From DASYKS01 sp035995205 (GTDB lineage: Bacteria > Acidobacteriota > Thermoanaerobaculia > Multivoradales > UBA5704), in contig DASYKS010000014.1 in assembly GCA_035995205.1 (NCBI GenBank), positions 124,001 to 188,000 of the forward strand: a DNA stretch of 64,000 nt, read 5' to 3'. Below, piece after piece: positions 59,618 through 64,000 of this stretch. The first letter of the stretch is position 1. Every line of letters begins with the position of its first letter. Made by a program: the position numbers and the translations under genes. The notes beneath the pieces were generated by a model that was not told where the DNA came from, made no database searches, and was given only the letters and a program-made list of their open reading frames with translations.

Positions 59618-60204
59618 GCTCGGAACGGCAGAAGTGGCTGCTCGTGGCGCTCGGGCTTCTGGTGGTCGTCCTGCTCGTCCGTTATGTACCGTGGACCGGC
59701 GGCGAGGAATCGCTCGGGCCGGCGCGGAGCACGGGCACGTCGGCGGCCGGCGCGAGCGACAGCTCCGATGCGGTGGCCGAGCTGGCCCTCGGGTCGCTGT
59801 CCCGGGTGTCGCACAGCGCGCCGGTGGGCCGCGATCCATGGCGCTTCTACGAGCCGCCCCCTCCGCCGCCCCCGCCGCAGCACCAGCCGACCAAGGCCGA
59901 GCTCGAACGGGATCGCCTGGCGTTGGAGCAGGCGGCGCGCGAAGCCGCGGAGCGGGATCGTCTGGCACGCGAAGAGGCAGCGCGGCCGAAGCCGCCGAAA
60001 TTCTCCTTCAAGTATCTGGGCAGCTTCGGTCCGAAGAACCGGCCGTTGGCCGCGTTCTCGGACGGTAAGACGATCATCAACGCCCACGAGGGCGAGGTCA
60101 TCCTTTCCAAGTTCCGGGTGGCGAAGATCGGCTATGAGTCGGTCGACATCAAGTACATCGAATTTCCCGACGAGCCGGCGCTACGCCTGGCCATCGGTCG
60201 TTGA
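59614..60204 (+). CDS. PilP/GspC-like linker protein
   Basis: 196 aa. A single N-terminal helix (WLLVALGLLVVVLLVRYVPW), a Pro-rich stretch with eight consecutive prolines, a charged helical stretch (LERDRLALEQAAREAAERDR) and a small C-terminal beta domain (FSFKYLGSFGPKNRPLAAFS, VILSKFRVAKIGYESVDIKY) like the HR domain of GspC/PilP, which binds the secretin N-domain. The call rests on order and architecture more than on sequence identity. Confidence 0.65.
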   Translation: MSSERQKWLLVALGLLVVVLLVRYVPWTGGEESLGPARSTGTSAAGASDSSDAVAELALGSLSRVSHSAPVGRDPWRFYEPPPPPPPPQHQPTKAELERDRLALEQAAREAAERDRLAREEAARPKPPKFSFKYLGSFGPKNRPLAAFSDGKTIINAHEGEVILSKFRVAKIGYESVDIKYIEFPDEPALRLAIGR

Positions 60205-60230
60205 GCGTCAAATTCTCGAGGAGCATGCGA

Positions 60231-62909
60231 ATGCGCGGATGCCGGACCCTCTTGCTCGCCTCGGTCATGATCGCGACCGGTTGCACGAGCTATCGAACCT
60301 ATCGGGAAGCGGAGATCGCCTCCCAGCTCGGCCGCTGGGACGACGCCGTGGTCGCCTATTTGAAAGCGTTGGAGAGCGATCCGTCCAATTTGAGCATTCG
60401 AACCGACCTGCTGCGCGCCAAAATCCGTGCCTCGCAAGAGCATTTCAAGAAGGGGAAGGATTTCCGCTCGGCGGGCGTGCTCGACCGGTCGCTGATCGAG
60501 CTGCAGCAGGCGGTCCAGCTCGATCCGACCAACCAGTACGCCCAGGCCGAGCTGGAGGGCGTCCGCCGGGCGCTCGCGGCGCAGAACCGGGAGGTGCCCA
60601 CGCTCGACGAGCTGAAGGCGAAGAACCGCGGCACCCGGCCGCAGCCGCCGCAGCTCAATCCGCGCAGCAACCAGCCGATCTCGCTCGATTTCCCGCAGCC
60701 GGTGTCGATCTTCGACATCTACCGCGCGCTCGCCAAAGCCTACGGCATCAACGTGCTGTTCGATCCGAACCTGAAGGACCAGGAGATCGCGATCGAGCTC
60801 AAGGACGTCACCGCGCAAAACGCGCTCGAAGTTCTGATGCGCTCGGCCGGCCACTTCTACAAGGTGCTCGACGAGGGGACCATCCTGATCGCCGCCGATA
60901 CGCCGCAGAACCGGCGTACCTATGAAGATCTGGTGATCCAGACGTTCTTCCTGTCCAACGCCGACGTCAAGGACATGACCACCATCCTGCGCAGCCTGAT
61001 CGACGCACGGAAGATCGCGACCAACGAGAGCCTGAACGCGATCATCCTGCGCGACACGGCGGACAAGGTGAAGGTGGCGGAAAAGATCATCGAGGCCAAC
61101 GACAAGTCGAAGGCCGAAGTGGTGATCGACGTCGAGCTGCTGCAGGTCAATACCGGCCGTCTGCGCGAGCTCGGCATGGCGCTCAGCTCGACCTCGATCA
61201 CCCAGAGCCTCGATCTCGGCACCGGCAGCGCTCCTTCGGCGCTGCGCCTGTCCGACCTCCAGTACCTGAACCAGAGCAACTGGGTGCTCACGATCCCCAA
61301 CTTCCTCTACAACTTCGTCAAGACCAACAGCGACGCACAGCTCCTGGCGAAACCCCAGCTGCGCATCTCCGAGGGTGAGAAGGCGAGCCTGGTGATCGGC
61401 GACCGGGTGCCGATTCCGCTCACCCAGTTCTCGGCCCAGACGCCGGGCCAGGGCGGTCTGATCACCGCGCCGATCACCTCGTTCCAGTATCAGGACGTCG
61501 GCATTCGGCTCGACATCGAGCCGCGCGTCCATCACAACCGGGAGATCACGCTCAAGATCAAGGTCGAGGTTTCCGACATCAGCCGCGAGATCCAGGCGGC
61601 GGGCGGCCAGTCGCAGCCGGTCATCGGAACCCGCACGATCGACACCAAGATCCGGTTGAAGGACGGTGAGACCAACTTCCTCGCCGGCCTGCTCCGGACC
61701 GACGAGAAGTCCTCCGAAAGCGGCATTCCCGGCCTGTCGGAGATCCCCGTGCTCGGCCGGTTGTTCTCCAACAAGAAAGGCGAGAACCAGCGCCAGGACG
61801 TGATCTTGACGCTCACGCCGCACATCATTCGGAACGCCGAGATCACGGAAGAAGACCTGTTGCCGATCTGGGTCGGGACCGAAGCGAACATCTCCTTCCG
61901 CGGCGGCAGCCCGCGGATCGAAGGGACGGAAGAGGGGCCGTTCGACGGCAACGCCGGCACGCCCGAAGAGATTCAGGACGTGATCCGCCGCCGATTGCAG
62001 CAGCTGCCGCGCGGCTTGCGTCCCGAGGACGCCCCTTCGGGCCTCGCCGGGGTGGCCGTGCCGCAGGACCAACAGCAGCAGGTTCAGCCGCCGCCGCAGC
62101 CTCAATTCGCGCCCACGCCGACGGCGCCCACCGACATCTTCAAGCAGGATGCGGTCAAGGATCCCGCTGAGGCGGAGCCGCCTCCGGGAGTGTCGGAGCT
62201 GGAAGAACAGGCCGACCAGCTGATCGCCGCGGCCCTCTCGGCCGACGGTCAGCGGGTTCTGGTCGCCCGCCGCCAGGCCGCCGCGGCTTCGGAGGCGGCG
62301 CTCGCGTCGACCGCGATCTCGGGGGTTGCGACCAACGGCGAGCCGGCCGTGCGGTTGTCGCTCTCGCCCGAGCGGGCGGACGTCCGAATGGGCGAGCGGC
62401 TAATGATCACGCTCGACGCCGCGACCCTGGTGCCGGTAGGGCATCTGCCGGTGACCCTCCGCTTCGATCCGGCCGTCCTGCGCGTCGAGCGCGTCGAGCC
62501 CGGCGACTTCCTCGGCGATCCCTCGCGCTCCCAGGTGCTCTCCGACAGCTCGCATCCCGGAGAATTGGTGCTCGGCGCGAGTCAGCTCGGCGGCGGTCCG
62601 GGGGTCGCCGGATCGGGCATCGTGGCGCGGATCATCTTCCGCGCGGTGGGCGAGGGCTCGTCGGCGGTCTCATTCGTGCAAGGAGAAGCGAAGGACCCGG
62701 CTCTACGCCAAATCGGGCCGGTCCGGCTTCGGCCGGCTCAGATCACGGTCGGCGGCTCGGAGCCCGAGGGGGGAGACGGACGGGGTGGCCATGATCGCGA
62801 GCCGCCCGCGGTGCCTCTCTCCACGCCGCCTCCGTCCGCCCCGTCCAAGAAGGCCATCGCTCCCCGCGAGCCGCTCGCCGCCTCGCCGGTGGGGCGCGGC
62901 ATTAACTGA
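60231..62909 (+). CDS. gspD: GspD/PilQ-type secretin with C-terminal cohesin-like domain
   Basis: 892 aa. The ATG at 60231 has GAGGAG 7 nt upstream and opens a lipoprotein signal with lipobox IATGC; the frame also offers a TTG at 60201. TPR-like helices (about 20-120), an STN/N-domain region (LDFPQPVSIFDIYRALAKAY), N1-type domain (IQTFFLSNADVKDMTTILRS) and the secretin barrel (LLAKPQLRISEGEKASLVIG, GIPGLSEIPVLGRLFSNKKG, QDVILTLTPHIIR) follow. Residues about 700-840 are a cohesin-like domain (VRLSLSPERADVRMGERLMI, LPVTLRFDPAVLRVERVEPG, GIVARIIFRAVGEGSSAVSF). Outer-membrane channel of the cluster. Confidence 0.92.
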   Translation: MRGCRTLLLASVMIATGCTSYRTYREAEIASQLGRWDDAVVAYLKALESDPSNLSIRTDLLRAKIRASQEHFKKGKDFRSAGVLDRSLIELQQAVQLDPTNQYAQAELEGVRRALAAQNREVPTLDELKAKNRGTRPQPPQLNPRSNQPISLDFPQPVSIFDIYRALAKAYGINVLFDPNLKDQEIAIELKDVTAQNALEVLMRSAGHFYKVLDEGTILIAADTPQNRRTYEDLVIQTFFLSNADVKDMTTILRSLIDARKIATNESLNAIILRDTADKVKVAEKIIEANDKSKAEVVIDVELLQVNTGRLRELGMALSSTSITQSLDLGTGSAPSALRLSDLQYLNQSNWVLTIPNFLYNFVKTNSDAQLLAKPQLRISEGEKASLVIGDRVPIPLTQFSAQTPGQGGLITAPITSFQYQDVGIRLDIEPRVHHNREITLKIKVEVSDISREIQAAGGQSQPVIGTRTIDTKIRLKDGETNFLAGLLRTDEKSSESGIPGLSEIPVLGRLFSNKKGENQRQDVILTLTPHIIRNAEITEEDLLPIWVGTEANISFRGGSPRIEGTEEGPFDGNAGTPEEIQDVIRRRLQQLPRGLRPEDAPSGLAGVAVPQDQQQQVQPPPQPQFAPTPTAPTDIFKQDAVKDPAEAEPPPGVSELEEQADQLIAAALSADGQRVLVARRQAAAASEAALASTAISGVATNGEPAVRLSLSPERADVRMGERLMITLDAATLVPVGHLPVTLRFDPAVLRVERVEPGDFLGDPSRSQVLSDSSHPGELVLGASQLGGGPGVAGSGIVARIIFRAVGEGSSAVSFVQGEAKDPALRQIGPVRLRPAQITVGGSEPEGGDGRGGHDREPPAVPLSTPPPSAPSKKAIAPREPLAASPVGRGIN

Positions 62910-62924
62910 GCGAGGATCTCGATC

Positions 62925-63392
62925 ATGCGCACGTTCGATCGCAAAGCGGCCGGCTTCACCCTCGCCGAGATGGTGATGGTGGCCGCCGTGCTCGCGATCC
63001 TTGCCGCGGTCACCCTGCCGATCGCCAAATACACCTCGAAGCGCAGCAAGGAGCTCGATCTGCGCCAGCACCTGCGCGAGATGCGCTTGGCGATCGACGA
63101 GTACAAGCGCTATAGCGACGCCGGACTGATTCCGGTCGATCTCAACACGGACGGTTATCCGAAGAAACTCGAAATCCTGGTCGAAGGGGTGGACGTCGTC
63201 GGCCAGATCAACAAGAAGGCGAAGTTCCTGCGCCGGCTTCCGGTCGATCCGATGACCGGCAAGGACGAGTGGGGCATGCGCAGTTACCAGGACAAATTCG
63301 ACGAAACGTCGTGGGGGGGCGAGAACGTATACGACGTGTATTCGCTTTCCGAAGGGGTTGGTTTGAACGGAGTTCCTTACACCAAGTGGTGA
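62925..63392 (+). CDS. type II secretion pseudopilin (GspG-like) 1
   Basis: 155 aa. Prepilin peptidase site KAAG/FTLAEMVMV with Glu at +5 (Glu15), followed by a hydrophobic helix (VMVAAVLAILAAVTLPIA). The C-terminal domain has the GspG pattern: LRQHLREMRLAIDEYKRYSD, DGYPKKLEILVEGV, FLRRLPVDPMTGKDEWGMRS. It starts 15 bp after the secretin gene. Confidence 0.9.
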   Translation: MRTFDRKAAGFTLAEMVMVAAVLAILAAVTLPIAKYTSKRSKELDLRQHLREMRLAIDEYKRYSDAGLIPVDLNTDGYPKKLEILVEGVDVVGQINKKAKFLRRLPVDPMTGKDEWGMRSYQDKFDETSWGGENVYDVYSLSEGVGLNGVPYTKW

Positions 63393-63399
63393 GCCGGAT

Positions 63400-63822
63400 A
63401 TGAAGATGCCCGCGCGAAAGCAGTCCGGTTTCACGTTGCTCGAGCTGATCATCGTGATCGCGATCATCGGCATTCTGGCGACGATCGCGATGCCCGCGCT
63501 CCGCCAAGTGCCGCGGCGCGCGAACGAATCGGTGCTCAAGACCAACCTGCGCACGATGCGGGACGTGATCGATCAATACCATGGCGACCGGGGCAATTAT
63601 CCGCCGACGCTCGAAGAGCTGGTGACCAAGGGCTATCTGCGCAAAATTCCGGTCGATTCGATCACCAAGCACAGCGACACCTGGGTTCTGGAATTCGAAG
63701 AGATCAATCCGGACGCGCTGCCGGCGGAGACCGAGCAGGGCGAAGAGGGGCCGGGAATCATCGACGTTCATTCGGGCTCGCCGCTCACGGCCCTCGACGG
63801 CACGCTCTACGCGGACTGGTAG
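63400..63822 (+). CDS. type II secretion pseudopilin (GspG-like) 2
   Basis: 140 aa. Prepilin site KQSG/FTLLELIIV with Glu at +5 (Glu15) and helix LIIVIAIIGILATIAMPALR. VLKTNLRTMRDVIDQYHGDR, NYPPTLEELVTKGYLRKIPV and DTWVLEFEEI follow the GspG fold. A second major-type pseudopilin beside the first suggests a heteropolymeric fibre. Confidence 0.9.
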   Translation: MKMPARKQSGFTLLELIIVIAIIGILATIAMPALRQVPRRANESVLKTNLRTMRDVIDQYHGDRGNYPPTLEELVTKGYLRKIPVDSITKHSDTWVLEFEEINPDALPAETEQGEEGPGIIDVHSGSPLTALDGTLYADW

Positions 63823-63829
63823 GCACGCG

Positions 63830-64000
63830 ATGAAGATCCGCAACCAAGGCGCAAACCCTCGCGAGGCCGGCTACAACCTGGTCGTGCTGATGGTCGCGAT
63901 CACCGTGATGAACATCCTGATCGCGGCGTCCTTGCCCTTGTGGAGCCGGATCATCCAGCACGACAAAGAAGAGGAGCTGGTCTTCCGCGGCCTGCAATAC
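63830..64000 (+). CDS. pseudopilin-like protein, 3'-truncated by window edge
   Basis: 57 residues visible, starting MKIRNQGANPREAGYNLVVL. The Gly/Tyr junction REAG/YNLVVLMVAI and the helix that continues (TVMNILIAASLPLW) resemble a prepilin N-terminus, but +5 is Val rather than Glu, as in GspK-type tip pseudopilins. A helical EEELVFRGLQY segment follows. It starts 7 bp after the second pseudopilin gene; the rest lies outside the window. Confidence 0.65.
   Translation, partial: MKIRNQGANPREAGYNLVVLMVAITVMNILIAASLPLWSRIIQHDKEEELVFRGLQY

Overview
The window is GC-rich, densely coded bacterial chromosome. It comes from a diderm: it carries lipid A/LPS genes (waaA, lpxK, an LpxL-type acyltransferase), tamA/tamB, and a secretin-based type II secretion/type IV pilus-like cluster. 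Three ECF sigma factors (two followed by anti-sigma-like genes, one by a Ser/Thr kinase with a long repeat region), a CHAT/TPR protein, CSLREA and IPTL-CTERM surface proteins and many toxin-antitoxin modules suggest Acidobacteriota, perhaps Thermoanaerobaculia. That placement is inference; no rRNA, tRNA, phage, insertion-sequence transposase or CRISPR array was seen.

Layout. 0-3.5 kb: end of an RNase Z-like gene, an RNA m5U methyltransferase and a SulP transporter. 3.5-4.8 kb: a small defence/addiction islet (DUF4258/YgiT pair, a decayed PIN toxin beside an intact small partner) interspersed with three copies of a palindromic repeat. 4.9-7.7 kb: secreted CocE-type hydrolase and a DUF2167 protein. 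7.7-13.8 kb: a minus-strand operon of ECF sigma factor, membrane anti-sigma-like protein, secreted protein, CHAT/TPR caspase-like protein and lipoprotein, with a divergent FecR-like gene. 13.9-19.5 kb: BrnTA-like and HicAB modules, a secreted tandem-repeat/beta-lactamase-fold hydrolase, DUF1801 and DUF4442 genes, and a non-coding-looking stretch (17748-18383) that holds a 21-bp tandem array. 19.6-26.4 kb: two tandem secreted beta-propeller paralogues facing an ECF sigma-kinase pair. 26.5-32.9 kb: secreted CSLREA protein, methyltransferase, a large subtilisin/sedolisin-like protease with P-domain and IPTL-type anchor, and a DUF3616 protein. 32.9-33.3 kb: a gene-poor stretch with a cluster of CGATTACCGTAATCG-like palindromes. 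33.3-36.7 kb: XRE-ImmA/IrrE + PIN operon, Uma2 gene, Phd/YoeB-like pair. 36.9-39.1 kb: SPFH protein and zinc-ribbon membrane protein. 39.1-45.8 kb: yihY-tamA-tamB. 45.9-52.0 kb: second Uma2 gene, DUF2255, and the LPS operon waaA-lpxK-acyltransferase-glycosyltransferase. 52.1-64 kb: ECF sigma/anti-sigma followed by the secretion/pilus operon (GspF, GspE, PilM/N/O/P-like, a secretin fused to a cohesin-like domain, three pseudopilin-like genes), cut by the right edge.

The main theme is envelope biogenesis and secretion. Most operons use 4-bp ATGA/GTGA overlaps, suggesting translational coupling. The least explained sequence is non-coding or intragenic: a 21-bp array whose period equals two helical turns, downstream of a small gene whose start codon sits in a GTGTTGC/GCAACAC inverted repeat; the palindrome cluster near 33.0 kb; and palindromic repeats carried in frame inside two LPS-operon genes.
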